This document shows positions 42,082-50,385 of a DNA stretch of 64,000 nucleotides, piece after piece. Origin of the DNA: PALSA-660 sp963726435 (GTDB lineage: Bacteria > Actinomycetota > Coriobacteriia > Anaerosomatales > PALSA-660). Each line of letters opens with the position of its first letter. Position 1 is the stretch's first letter. Where the stretch lies: the NCBI GenBank assembly GCA_963726435.1, contig CAVSCJ010000004.1:124001-188000 (forward strand), in the 5' to 3' direction. A program made the position numbers and the translations under genes. The notes under the pieces were generated by a model, which worked only from the letters and a program-made list of their open reading frames with translations, was not told the DNA's origin and made no database searches.

Positions 42082-43692
42082 ATGGTGCGCACGTACTTCG
42101 ACGCGAACGCCGCGAGAGCGGCGATCCCGCGCATCTTTGCGAAAGCGGCGTTCCGGACGGCTCTGCTCGCGATGGTCGGTGTCATGTTGATGGTCGGGAT
42201 CGCGTACGCGGACCCTACGGGCACTTCCACGGGCACCGCCGCCGACGTGGTCTCCAAGGTCGCAGGCTCCCCCACGGCCATCGAGCTGGCCCAGGACCTC
42301 GGACACCTCAAGGTCGGCACGAACCTGTTCTTCCTGATGGTCGGCGTGGCGCTGATCTTCTTCATGCAGGCGGGCTTCATGCTCGTCGAGACCGGCTTCT
42401 GCCGCGCCAAGAACGCCGCCTACGTCGCGGCCATGAACCTCGGCATCTTCACGATCGGCGCGCTGACCTACTGGGCGATCGGATTCGGACTCCAGATGGG
42501 AGGGTTCGGCGCCCTCTCGACCCTCGGAGGCAACGCCGCGCTCAGCGGTACCTTCGAGATCGCCAAGGGCTGGGGGATCTTCGGCACGACCGGCTTCTTC
42601 CTCGGCGGGAAGACGTACGACGTCGCGGTCGCGGGCATGTTCCTCTTCCAGCTCGTGTTCATGGATACCGCGGCCACCATCCCGACCGGTGCCATGGCCG
42701 AACGCTGGAAGTTCTCAGCGTTCACGATCTACGGAGTGTTCATGGCAGGATTCATCTATCCGGTCTACGCCATGTGGGTCTGGGGCGGGGGCTGGCTCGC
42801 GAAGCTCGGGACCAACCTCGGGCTCGGGCATGGCGCGCTCGACTTCGCCGGCTCCTCCGTCGTCCATGCCATCGGAGGGTTCGTCGGCCTCGCAGGCATC
42901 CTGGTCATCGGGCCGCGCATCGGCAAGTTCGCCCGTGACGGCAAGCCCAACGCCATCCCCGGCCATCACATCCCGATGGCGATCCTCGGCACGATCGTGC
43001 TCGTGTTCGGATGGCTCGGCTTCAACGGCATGAGCACGCTCGCGGCTACTGACCTGCGCTTCACCGTCATCATCACCAACACCGTGCTCGCTGCGGTCGC
43101 CGGCTCCTTCAGCGCGTGGATGCTGGTCTGGAAGTTGTGGGGCAACCCTGACCCGTCCATGATCGCGAACGGCATGCTCGCCGGACTGGTGGCGATCACG
43201 GCCCCGTGCGCCTTCGTGAGTCCAGCCGGAGCCGTCGTGATCGGACTGGCGGCCGGCCTGCTCGTCGTCGGCGCCGTCACCCTCGTCGAGCGCGTGTTCC
43301 GAGCTGACGATCCGGTCGGCGCCGTCGCCGTGCACGGCTTCAACGGCTTGTGGGGCATGATCGCGCTCGGCCTGTTCGCGGACGGTACCTACGGCAACGG
43401 CTTCAACGGCGTCGCGGGAGCGGTCACGGGGCTCTTCTACGGTGGCGGCTTCGGTCAGCTCGGCGCGCAGCTCATCGCCTGCGTGGTGGTCGTGATCTGG
43501 GCCTTCGGGCTCGGCACACTGCTGTTCAGACTCCAAGACAGGCTCACCCCGGGCGGCATCCGCTCGAGTGCCGAGGACGAACTCGCGGGACTGGACGTAA
43601 GCGAGATGGGCGTGCTGGCCTACCCCGACTTCTCGGGGGCGACCGCGAAGGGCGCGGGCCCCGCCGAGGCGCGGACCGGAACGGGAGTGTGA
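42082..43692 (+). CDS. amt: Ammonium transporter (Amt family)
   Basis: 536 residues. The N-terminal signal-like segment (LLAMVGVMLMVGIAYADPTG) precedes 11 transmembrane helices of the Amt channel. The twin histidines of the pore are in SSVVHAIGGFVGLAGILVIG and AVHGFNGLWGMIALGLF. The extracytoplasmic gate aromatic is in FMQAGFMLVETGFCRAKNAA. ATG 42082 has GGGAGG 6 nt upstream, preferred over GTG 42052. It lies 9 nt upstream of a PII gene, the classical amtB-glnK pair in which PII blocks the channel when nitrogen is plentiful. Confidence 0.95.
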   Translation: MVRTYFDANAARAAIPRIFAKAAFRTALLAMVGVMLMVGIAYADPTGTSTGTAADVVSKVAGSPTAIELAQDLGHLKVGTNLFFLMVGVALIFFMQAGFMLVETGFCRAKNAAYVAAMNLGIFTIGALTYWAIGFGLQMGGFGALSTLGGNAALSGTFEIAKGWGIFGTTGFFLGGKTYDVAVAGMFLFQLVFMDTAATIPTGAMAERWKFSAFTIYGVFMAGFIYPVYAMWVWGGGWLAKLGTNLGLGHGALDFAGSSVVHAIGGFVGLAGILVIGPRIGKFARDGKPNAIPGHHIPMAILGTIVLVFGWLGFNGMSTLAATDLRFTVIITNTVLAAVAGSFSAWMLVWKLWGNPDPSMIANGMLAGLVAITAPCAFVSPAGAVVIGLAAGLLVVGAVTLVERVFRADDPVGAVAVHGFNGLWGMIALGLFADGTYGNGFNGVAGAVTGLFYGGGFGQLGAQLIACVVVVIWAFGLGTLLFRLQDRLTPGGIRSSAEDELAGLDVSEMGVLAYPDFSGATAKGAGPAEARTGTGV

Positions 43693-43701
43693 CTCAAGAA
43701 G

Positions 43702-44040
43702 ATGAAGCGCATCGAAGCCATCGTCCGTCCCGAGAAGCTCGAGAACGTGAAGGACGCACTCACGGCGGCCGGTCACGCGGGCCTGACCGTGACCGAGGTC
43801 AAGGGCCACGGGATCCAGAAGGGGATAACCCAACACTGGCGGGGACAGGAGTACACGATCGACCTGCTCCCGAAGGTCTCCGTCGTCGCGGTCGTCAACG
43901 ACCACGAGGTGGCCGATGTGTTGGAGGCGATCTCGGCCGCGGCGCGTACCGACCGCATCGGCGACGGAAAGATCTTCGTCTCGCCGGTGGAGCAGGTCAT
44001 CCGCATCCGCACTGGAGAGGCCGGGAGCGAGGCCCTCTAG
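43702..44040 (+). CDS. glnB: Nitrogen regulatory protein P-II
   Basis: 112 residues, full-length PII. MKRIEAIVRPEKLENVKDAL is the N-terminal signature. The T-loop carries Tyr51 in HWRGQEYTIDLLPKV, the uridylylation site in many bacteria. GDGKIFVSPVEQVIRIRTGE is the C-terminal signature. It binds ATP/ADP and 2-oxoglutarate and regulates the Amt channel encoded just upstream. In Actinomycetota the same Tyr is often adenylylated. Followed by a strong terminator. Confidence 0.95.
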   Translation: MKRIEAIVRPEKLENVKDALTAAGHAGLTVTEVKGHGIQKGITQHWRGQEYTIDLLPKVSVVAVVNDHEVADVLEAISAAARTDRIGDGKIFVSPVEQVIRIRTGEAGSEAL

Positions 44041-44062
44041 CGGCTCGCGAGTCTTGAAGGAA

Positions 44063-44098
44063 GAGGGCGGGGCCTTCTGGGACGAAGGCCCCGCCCTC
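44063..44098. terminator. Bidirectional terminator between glnB and the selenoprotein gene
   Basis: A perfect 15-bp stem (44063-44077 with 44084-44098) and 6-nt loop, flanked by short pyrimidine tracts on both sides. It ends 3 nt before the stop codon of the convergent gene. Confidence 0.85.
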
Positions 44099-44100
44099 TC

Positions 44101-44496
44101 CTACCTGAGCTTGGCTAGCTCGCCCTCCAGCTGGGGGGCCGGGACCGCTCCGACGATCTGCCCGCTCACGCTCCCGTCCGTGTTCACGAAGACGAACGTC
44201 GGAACGTATTGGACGCCGAACTCATTCGCTAGCGCGTCGACCTCCGGGTCTCCGCCCCAGCTGTTCATGACCCGGATGTCGTAGGTCCCCGCGTACTTCT
44301 TCGCCAGCCCGTCGACCACGGGCTTCATCTCGATGCACGCCGGTCATGTCTCGCCGGAGAACTCATACATCACCGGGAGGCGCGTTGACGGGACACGGGC
44401 CTCCGGCGAGGAAGCACAGCCGGTCAGGCCGTACGCCCCCAGCGCCAAGATCGTCACGACCAGCGCCACTACGATGTGCGGGAGTCTGTCCTTCAC
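44101..44496 (-). CDS. Thioredoxin-fold lipoprotein with selenocysteine (UGA) in a UxxC active site
   Basis: 131 residues if UGA at 44346-44344 is read as selenocysteine. GTG 44496 starts a lipoprotein signal (IVVALVVTILALGAYGL) with lipobox LTGC27. Then comes MYEFSGET-Sec51-PACIEMKPVVDGLAKKY, and the cis-Pro loop GVQYVPTFVFVNTDG. UGA sits exactly at the first Cys of a thioredoxin CxxC. A SECIS-like hairpin follows in the coding sequence. The only other mature Cys is the resolving Cys54 besides the lipid-anchored Cys27. Frame is otherwise intact and collinear with the fold. As a ResA/TlpA-like thiol reductase it would act outside the membrane, perhaps on cytochrome c or other thiols; a cytochrome-like gene lies nearby. 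Sequencing error (TGC to TGA) or decay is the alternative, disfavoured by the hairpin. Confidence 0.8.
44306..44324 (-). promoter_or_regulatory. Candidate bacterial SECIS element
   Basis: Minus-strand RNA AGCCCGU-GGUCG-ACGGGCU: a perfect 7-bp stem with a 5-nt apical loop starting GG. The stem begins 19 nt and the loop 26 nt after the UGA, within the 16-37 nt window known for bacterial SECIS loops bound by SelB. Confidence 0.75.
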
Positions 44497-44522
44497 AGGA
44501 CGCACCCTTCAGGTTCGGCGCC

Positions 44523-45224
44523 CTAGGGGGCCGTCGTCTCGGTCGGCACCTCGATCGACCCGTCGATCGACTCGTCCACAGGCGCCTGGAGCGACTCCAG
44601 CAGGCTCTTCACCCATGTCGCGTCGAGGAAGAACTTGTCCTGCCTCGGCGTATAGGAAACGACGCGCCATCCGGAGCCGGCAGCCACGAGCGCGATGTCG
44701 TAGACGATCGGGCCGTCGGGGCCGACATCGGTCAGGACGACCACGTCGGGCTGGTCAGGGCTGGGTGCGAAGCTCATCGTGCCCGTCGTACCGTCGGCCT
44801 CATAGCCCACGGAGGCCGTAGTGTCGTTGGTCCAAGTCGTCGCGGAGAAGGTTGTCGCCGCGACGACGTCGCCCGACGTGGAGGATGCCACTTCGGCCCA
44901 CTGGGTCGCGGTGATCGCGTTCTGCGCGTCGTCCGTCAGGAAGGGCTTCACGGCGCCGACGTTGTTGGGGACGATCGCCGTCTTCATGAACTCGATGGCG
45001 ACCCCGATGCGCCCGTTGTCGCCAGCGGCTTTGCCCGGGCCCGTCTTCTCCCGGGCCAGCGGAAGGAGCAGCGCGGCGCCGGCCACACCGGCGACGAGGA
45101 GCACCAGCAGCGCCCCCACGACCACGATGAGGCCAGTCCTCCTATTCGTTGGTGGGGATTCGAGCGGGGGGGTGGGCTCAGGGGTTATCGGAGCTTGGGC
45201 GACGTCCTGCTCTTCCGGTGCCAT
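44523..45224 (-). CDS. Membrane-anchored protein with extracytoplasmic NTF2/DUF4878-like domain
   Basis: 233 residues: a Pro/Glu-rich cytoplasmic start, one transmembrane helix (GLIVVVGALLVLLVAGVAGA), then an outside domain (FMKTAIVPNNVGAVKPFLTD ... GWRVVSYTPRQDKFFLDATW) with the alternating helix/strand pattern of lumazine- or NTF2-like lipoprotein domains, and an acidic tail. No specific function recognised. ATG 45224 has GGGAG close upstream. It lies 26 nt upstream of the selenoprotein gene and is probably co-transcribed with it. Confidence 0.65.
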   Translation of the reverse strand: MAPEEQDVAQAPITPEPTPPLESPPTNRRTGLIVVVGALLVLLVAGVAGAALLLPLAREKTGPGKAAGDNGRIGVAIEFMKTAIVPNNVGAVKPFLTDDAQNAITATQWAEVASSTSGDVVAATTFSATTWTNDTTASVGYEADGTTGTMSFAPSPDQPDVVVLTDVGPDGPIVYDIALVAAGSGWRVVSYTPRQDKFFLDATWVKSLLESLQAPVDESIDGSIEVPTETTAP

Positions 45225-45378
45225 GCTTCTCCCTCGTTGGGTCGGAGCGCCCTGCGGGCGCGTGTCTCGCGAAGGCGATTGTACCGCGCCTCATGGCCCC
45301 CCAGGCACTCCGCGCGGCCGACCTGGATTGGTGAGCGCGCAGGCAGGGACCGGTTGGGCGCGCCCGGGATGGTGCTGG

Positions 45379-45576
45379 CTACCTGCCGTGGCGGACGTGG
45401 CACTTCGCGCAGGCGACCGGGGAATGGCACCCGAAACAAGACCCGGCCCCGCCTGCGCCGACGACCGCGGCGTGCGCCTTGAGCCACGAGACGCCCTCGG
45501 CTCCGCCCGAGTGGTGGCTGTCCTCACAGAAGGCGATGCGCGAGATCGCGACGGCGCGCTTGGGCGAGTTAGGCAT
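45379..45576 (-). CDS. Short Cys/His-rich protein with two CXXCH motifs (cytochrome c remnant or minimal protein)
   Basis: 65 residues from ATG 45576, with GGGGAG 7 nt upstream. It contains CFGCH and CAKCH near the C-terminus and a third, degenerate site CEDSHH. The layout (SWLKAHAAVVGAGGAGSCFG) resembles the C-terminal end of multiheme NapC/NrfA-type cytochromes. No signal peptide is present in this ORF, and its upstream frame closes at a stop beside tRNA-Ile, so either the 5' part is lost or the Cys/His motifs bind zinc in the cytoplasm. Function uncertain. Confidence 0.45.
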   Translation of the reverse strand: MPNSPKRAVAISRIAFCEDSHHSGGAEGVSWLKAHAAVVGAGGAGSCFGCHSPVACAKCHVRHGR

Positions 45577-45660
45577 GTGTCGCTCCCCCCCGAGCACTTG
45601 CCCGTGCTGCGACAGGATTCGCAGCCCGGTGCTCCCGGACGCGCGATCGACCGGGCAACC

Positions 45661-45680
45661 AGCAGCGCCGAACCGCTGCT
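45661..45680 (-). terminator. Terminator-like hairpin after tRNA-Ile
   Basis: AGCAGCG and CGCTGCT arms around a 6-nt loop, 5 nt downstream of the tRNA CCA end. No strong U-tract. Confidence 0.45.
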
Positions 45681-45684
45681 TCTA

Positions 45685-45761
45685 TGGTGGGCCCGGATGG
45701 ATTCGAACCATCGACCTCACGGTTATCAGCCGTGCGCTCTAACCAACTGAGCTACGGGCCC
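45685..45761 (-). tRNA. tRNA-Ile(GAU)
   Basis: Minus strand: acceptor GGGCCCG pairs with CGGGCCC, D-arm GCTCAGTTGGTTAGAGC, anticodon stem-loop with CTGATAA (anticodon GAT), T-loop GGTTCGAATCC, encoded CCA at 45687-45685. Confidence 0.95.
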
Positions 45762-45790
45762 TCGCTTCGGGAAGGCCGAAACGCCCGCAT

Positions 45791-45820
45791 ACCATAGCGT
45801 TGCCGTAGCGGGAGCGTCAA
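45791..45820 (-). promoter_or_regulatory. Promoter of tRNA-Ile
   Basis: TTGACG (45820-45815), 18-nt spacer and TATGGT (45796-45791), about 30 nt upstream of the tRNA. Confidence 0.65.
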
Positions 45821-45905
45821 GGCGCGGTCGCGGAGCCTCGATCCCGGGGACTCTGCCCTATCATGTGCCCGAAGGGTACGAACACCCATGAGGAGGACGA
45901 CGCGC

Positions 45906-46382
45906 GTGATCGCCGTGCACATACACAGTCTCGGCCTCGATGAGCAGAACAATCAGCCGGTGCTGATCCTGCGCGAGGACGATGGTCTGCGCGTCGTGCC
46001 GATCTGGATCGGACACCCCGAGGCGATGGCGATCATGCTCGCCGTTCAGGGCATCGAGCCGCCCAGACCGCTCACCCACGACCTGATGATCAGCATCATC
46101 GGTGCGGCCGGATACGAGGTCGAGCGCGTGGAGATCACTCGCGTGGAGAACGGGACCTTCTTCGCCACCCTCGTCCTCAAAGGCCCGGAGCGGACACTCA
46201 ACATCGACGCCCGGCCCTCGGACTCCCTGGCGCTTTCGGTGCGGGCGGGGTGCCCGGTCTTCGTCGACGAGGAGGTCATGCGCTCGTCGGGAGTCATCCC
46301 CGAAGCGGAGGCCGAGGAGGAGGTAGCGGCGTTCCGTGACTTCCTCGACCACGTCGATCCCGAGGACTTCGCTCACTCCTAG
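45906..46382 (+). CDS. Bifunctional nuclease family protein (DUF151)
   Basis: 158 residues: VIAVHIHSLGLDEQNNQPVL, then VVPIWIGHPEAMAIMLAVQG, RPLTHDLM and RPSDSLALSVRAGCPVFVDE, the conserved blocks of the DUF151 bifunctional nuclease family. The acidic C-terminal extension ends LDHVDPEDFAHS. Members of the family have been reported to cleave DNA and RNA, but the physiological role in bacteria is unclear. AGGAGG at 45891 positions the start at GTG 45906; ATG 45888 would overlap the SD. Confidence 0.85.
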   Translation: MIAVHIHSLGLDEQNNQPVLILREDDGLRVVPIWIGHPEAMAIMLAVQGIEPPRPLTHDLMISIIGAAGYEVERVEITRVENGTFFATLVLKGPERTLNIDARPSDSLALSVRAGCPVFVDEEVMRSSGVIPEAEAEEEVAAFRDFLDHVDPEDFAHS

Positions 46383-46435
46383 GAACCGCGCGCCGAGCAC
46401 TGCCCAGACTGCCGTACCAGCGGGAGGGAATCGTC

Positions 46436-47023
46436 GTGAAGGTCGTCGGGTTCGTCGGATCCGCCCGCAAGGACGGCAACACCAAGGCGCTCGTGAAGCA
46501 CGTCTTCGCCGAGCTTGAGGCCGACAGCATCGAATGCGAGTTCGTCGAGCTGGCGGGCAAGCGCTGCCACGGCTGCACCGCGTGCATGAAGTGCGTGGAG
46601 GTGGAGGACGGCTCCTGCCCGGGTGTGCGCGACTTCATCAGCGAGGAGTGCATACCGCGCGCCTACGCCGCGGACGGCATCATCATCGCCTCACCGGTCT
46701 ACTTCGCCGACGTGAGCGCCGAGACTAAGGCGCTCATCGATCGGCTCGGCTACGCCTCGAGCCGGGGCGGCCGGAGGCTGGCCCACAAGGTGGGGGCCGG
46801 CGTGGTCGCCGTTCGCCGAGCCGGCGCGATCCATGCGCTCGACACGATCAACCACCTCTTTCTGTACAGCGAGATGGTGGTCGTCGGCTCGAGCTACTGG
46901 AGCGTCGGGATCGGCCGGAACCCGGGCGAGGTCGAGGCCGATGAAGAGGGCATCAGGACGATGCACACTCTCGGGCGCAACATGGCGTGGGCACTGCGCG
47001 GGCTGGCTCCGGGAGCCGGCTAG
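46436..47023 (+). CDS. NADPH-dependent FMN reductase / flavodoxin-like iron-sulfur flavoprotein
   Basis: 195 residues. The FMN-binding loop is FVGSARKDGNTKALVKHVFA, followed by the Cys-rich segment RCHGCTACMKCVEVEDGSC typical of iron-sulfur flavoproteins of anaerobes. Further on are IIIASPVYFADVSAETKALI and a C-terminal flavodoxin core. It reduces quinones, FMN or small electrophiles in the cytoplasm. Start GTG 46436 follows GGGAGG. It is a lone gene, possibly with DUF151 upstream in one transcript (53-nt gap). Confidence 0.82.
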   Translation: MKVVGFVGSARKDGNTKALVKHVFAELEADSIECEFVELAGKRCHGCTACMKCVEVEDGSCPGVRDFISEECIPRAYAADGIIIASPVYFADVSAETKALIDRLGYASSRGGRRLAHKVGAGVVAVRRAGAIHALDTINHLFLYSEMVVVGSSYWSVGIGRNPGEVEADEEGIRTMHTLGRNMAWALRGLAPGAG

Positions 47024-47041
47024 CGGCCTCCGGTCGTCGCC

Positions 47042-48235
47042 CTACTCGTAGCGGAGCGCGTCGATCGGGTCGAGCTTGCTGGCCTTCCAAGCAGGATAGA
47101 CGCCGAAGAAGATCCCGACGCCCGCAGAGAAGAAGAACGCCAGCCCGACCGCCCACGGCGTGATCTCAGTGGGAACGACCGATGTGAGTCCGAGCGCGCC
47201 GATCGCACCTAGCGCGATTCCCAGGACCCCGCCGGTTATCGAGAGCATCATCGCCTCGATCACGAACTGGCTGAGGATGTCCCAGGTGCGGGCGCCCACG
47301 GCCTTGCGGATGCCGATCTCGCGCGTCCGTTCGCTGACGCTCACGAGCATGATGTTCATGATGCCGATGCCACCGACCAGCAGCGAGATGCCGGCGATGC
47401 CCGCCAGCATGTAGGTCAGGGTGCCCAGTACCGTGCTCAGGATCCCGAGAGTCTGGTCCTGGCTCATCACGGTGACGTTGTCCTGGTACTTGGGCGCGAG
47501 CACCCGTTTGACCTGGGCGCGGACGAGGTCGATCTCGGCGGCGTCGGTCACTTTGATCAGGATGATGCGGACCTCGTTCGTGCCCGTGAGGTTCTGGAGC
47601 GTGGAGATCGGCACGTATGCCTGGTTGTCCTGGTCGCCTGAGAGCGATCCGCCCTGCTTCTCGTACCACCCGATCACGGTGAACCGCTGCCCGTTGACGG
47701 TGAGGACCTGCCCGACCGGATCGCTCGACGGGAAGAGGCTCGTCTTGATCGTGTAGCCGATGTCGATGACCCGCGCGCTCGCATCGACTTCCGAGCGGTT
47801 GTAGTGGCGCCCTCCGCCCAGAGTGGCGCTGAAGACCTGCGCGCCTTGCTCGGTGGCGCCCATGAGCGTGCTGCGGCCCGACTTGCTCCCCAACTTCAGC
47901 ACGGCGCTGCTGCTCGCCACGGGCACCACCGCTTCGACACCCGTGATCCGCGATTGCAGCAGCTTCGCGTCTGCGACGCTGAAGGGATGACCGATCTGCG
48001 GCGGTCCGCCGAATCCGCCGCCACTCGTGTTGATCTGGCCGGGGAAGACGAACAGCAGGTTGGAGCCCAGACCCTCGATCGTGCCGGTGATCTCCCGCTG
48101 CACGCCCGTGCCGATAGCCACGAGGAGGATGACCGCGGACACGCCGATGATGACGCCCAGCATCGTGAGCAGGCTCCGGCCCTTGTTGGCCAGCACCGCA
48201 CGCATCGCGATGCGGAAGGACTCCACGATGTTCAC
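47042..48235 (-). CDS. MacB-like ABC transporter permease
   Basis: 397 residues. An N-terminal transmembrane helix (LLTMLGVIIGVSAVILLVAI) precedes a large extracytoplasmic MacB_PCD domain and three C-terminal helices with the FtsX motif VSERTREIGIRKAVGARTWD. It belongs to the MacB/FtsX fold, which uses mechanotransmission rather than a membrane channel. GTG 48235 overlaps the ATPase stop as GTGA. With the ATPase and the membrane-fusion protein it forms a MacA-MacB-type export system. Confidence 0.9.
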   Translation of the reverse strand: MNIVESFRIAMRAVLANKGRSLLTMLGVIIGVSAVILLVAIGTGVQREITGTIEGLGSNLLFVFPGQINTSGGGFGGPPQIGHPFSVADAKLLQSRITGVEAVVPVASSSAVLKLGSKSGRSTLMGATEQGAQVFSATLGGGRHYNRSEVDASARVIDIGYTIKTSLFPSSDPVGQVLTVNGQRFTVIGWYEKQGGSLSGDQDNQAYVPISTLQNLTGTNEVRIILIKVTDAAEIDLVRAQVKRVLAPKYQDNVTVMSQDQTLGILSTVLGTLTYMLAGIAGISLLVGGIGIMNIMLVSVSERTREIGIRKAVGARTWDILSQFVIEAMMLSITGGVLGIALGAIGALGLTSVVPTEITPWAVGLAFFFSAGVGIFFGVYPAWKASKLDPIDALRYE

Positions 48236-49056
48236 TGCAAGCCCCCGGCCGCCGTTTCGGCACCGGCCGTGGCGTTCATCCCCAGGTCCAGCAGCTCCTG
48301 GCGGGCGTCGACCCGGTCGGGCACAGGTGAGTCGCGCACCACGCGTCCGTCACGCAACTCCACGATGCGTCGGCCGTGACGGGCCACATTGGCGTCGTGC
48401 GTGACGACCACGACGGTGATACCGGCCGCGTTCAGGTCCTGCAGAAGCGCCATGACCTCGATCCCCGAGCGCGAGTCGAGGTTGCCGGTGGGCTCGTCGG
48501 CCAGCACGATCGACGGGTTCGTGACGAGCGCGCGCGCGATCGCGACGCGCTGTTGCTGCCCTCCGGAGAGTTGGCTGGAAGTGTGGCGCAGCCTGTCCCC
48601 GAGTTCGACGCGCTGGAGCGCCTCGCGAGCACGACGCGCGCGCTCGCCCGCGGGCACGCCCGAGTAGATCAGCGGAAGCTCGACGTTCGCCTGCGCCCCC
48701 GTGCGCGCGAGGAGGTTGAACGACTGGAAGACGAAGCCTATTCGCAGGTTGCGGAGCGCGGCGAGCTGGTTGGGGGACAGGCCGCTCACGTCCTCGCCCT
48801 CCACGATGACGCGCCCCGAGGTGGGATGGTCGAGCAGCCCGACGATGTGCATGAGCGTCGACTTGCCCGACCCCGAGGGGCCCATGATCGACAGCATCTC
48901 ACCCTCGCAGACGTCGAGGGACACGCCGCACAGGGCGTGCACCTCCACACCCTCGAGGGAGTAGGTCTTCGTGACGTCGTCGACTTGCAGGACGGGCCGG
49001 CTCGATCCCCCGACCTCCTGCGTGCTCTGGTCCGGCATGTTCGGGCGGTCGCCCAC
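48232..49056 (-). CDS. MacB/LolD-type ABC transporter ATP-binding protein
   Basis: 274 residues. Walker A is MGPSGSGKSTLMHIVG, the signature is SQLSGGQQQRVAIARALVTN, and Walker B is IVLADEPTGNLDSRSG. This is the LolD/MacB ATPase subfamily. The C-terminal tail (DRVDARQELLDLGMNATAGA) is unusual but not recognisable. GTG 49056 lies just after the MFP stop; ATG 49038 is an alternative. Operon order is MFP, ATPase, permease. Confidence 0.9.
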   Translation of the reverse strand: MGDRPNMPDQSTQEVGGSSRPVLQVDDVTKTYSLEGVEVHALCGVSLDVCEGEMLSIMGPSGSGKSTLMHIVGLLDHPTSGRVIVEGEDVSGLSPNQLAALRNLRIGFVFQSFNLLARTGAQANVELPLIYSGVPAGERARRAREALQRVELGDRLRHTSSQLSGGQQQRVAIARALVTNPSIVLADEPTGNLDSRSGIEVMALLQDLNAAGITVVVVTHDANVARHGRRIVELRDGRVVRDSPVPDRVDARQELLDLGMNATAGAETAAGGLQ

Positions 49057-49059
49057 TCC

Positions 49060-50334
49060 CTACGGCGTCGTACGGACGGTCATGCCGTCTGTGAGTGCGG
49101 TCAGGTTGCTCGTCGCCACCGTGTCTCCCGCGGAGACGCCGGAAAGGATCTGAGCGCGGGTGTCCGTGAGAGCGCCGGTGGTGATCTCGACCTTGCTCAC
49201 CTTGTCGGCCTTGACGATGAAGACGAACTTCTTCCCGCCGTCGTCGAGGATCGCTTCGATCGGAACGGTGAGCGCACCCTTGACCGCGCTCACTTCGATG
49301 TCCACCGAGCCGCTCATCCCGAGCAGCAGCTTCTTGTCGGTGGGGTCGACCGCCACGAGCACGGGGAAGGCGATCCCGCCGGTGGTCGTCTGGACCGCCG
49401 TGGAGCGGACGACCTTCACCTTGCCGGGGAAGGTAGTCGTCGCGAACGCGTCGAGCGACACCTTCGAAGCCATGTCGGGCTCGACCTTAGCGACGTCGGC
49501 CTCGTCAACCTGCGCGTTGAAGTTCAGATCCGCCATGTCGACCACGCTGAATGGCGCAGAGCCCGGAGCCACCGCGGCGCCCTCCGCTGCCTTCGGCAGC
49601 GTGCCGTCGGTGCCGGGAGCGCCGACCGGGTTGAAGACGACGATGCCGTCCATCGGGGCGGTGAGGGTCGCGTTGTCGAGCGTCTCCTCGGCGACGCGCA
49701 GCGCGAAGCTGGCGGAGTCGACAGCCGCCTGCGCGGAGGCCTTCGCGAGCGCGACCTTGCCCGCGGTGGTCAGCTTCGAGCGGCCCGACTTCGCGTTCAG
49801 CAATCCCGCATAGGCCTGCTTACGGGCGACATCGAGGTTCGTGAGGGTGGCCTCCTGCGAGGGATCGGATCCGAAGAGGGCGAAGAACGCATCGTAGGCG
49901 CCTTGGGCTGCGTCGTAGGCCGCCTCGGCCGCGTTGACCCCGGCGTCCGCCGCGGCCTTGTCGATCGCCGCGGGAACACCCTTGTTCACTGCGTCGAGCT
50001 GGGCCTTGGCGCCCTTGAACCCTGCCCTCGCCTGCCTCACCTGCAACTGGAGGGGACCGGGGTCCATCTGAGCGAGCGTCTGGCCGGCCTTCACCACGTC
50101 GCCATCCGCGACATCGACACTCACGAGCAGGCCCGCGGTGGGCGGGTAGACGTCCGCCTTGCTCGCGGCCTCGACCTTGCCCGAGGCGGTCACGGTGACC
50201 GCGAGAGTCTCCGAGGTCACCCGCGCGACACTCACCGCCGTGGCGCTCGCCGCGCTCGAGTAGTAGACGCCCGCCACGACGGCTCCTATGACTACCAGCG
50301 CGACCACGCCGGCGATGATCTTGCCCCTGCTCAC
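49060..50334 (-). CDS. HlyD/MacA-type membrane-fusion protein
   Basis: 424 residues. One N-terminal transmembrane helix (IIAGVVALVVIGAVVAGVYY) is followed by a lipoyl domain (VTASGKVEAASKADVYPPTA), a coiled-coil hairpin rich in Ala (VDSASFALRVAEETL), a beta-barrel and a membrane-proximal domain (VSKVEITTGALTDTRAQILS). This matches MacA-like adaptors. GTG 50334 has AGGAGG 6 nt upstream. It is first in the MFP, ATPase, permease operon. In a Gram-positive envelope such adaptors work with MacB-like exporters without TolC. Confidence 0.88.
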   Translation of the reverse strand: MSRGKIIAGVVALVVIGAVVAGVYYSSAASATAVSVARVTSETLAVTVTASGKVEAASKADVYPPTAGLLVSVDVADGDVVKAGQTLAQMDPGPLQLQVRQARAGFKGAKAQLDAVNKGVPAAIDKAAADAGVNAAEAAYDAAQGAYDAFFALFGSDPSQEATLTNLDVARKQAYAGLLNAKSGRSKLTTAGKVALAKASAQAAVDSASFALRVAEETLDNATLTAPMDGIVVFNPVGAPGTDGTLPKAAEGAAVAPGSAPFSVVDMADLNFNAQVDEADVAKVEPDMASKVSLDAFATTTFPGKVKVVRSTAVQTTTGGIAFPVLVAVDPTDKKLLLGMSGSVDIEVSAVKGALTVPIEAILDDGGKKFVFIVKADKVSKVEITTGALTDTRAQILSGVSAGDTVATSNLTALTDGMTVRTTP

Positions 50335-50385
50335 CGCGTCCTCCTGTCGGATGGCGGCCCCGCTCTTGAGCGAGGCCCCTCGCCT

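Noticed and set aside
44101..44328. A 75-residue thioredoxin fragment starting at the Met after the active site
   Set aside because: It would lack the active site; the upstream frame encodes a lipoprotein signal and half of the redox motif, joined by a UGA with a SECIS-like hairpin.
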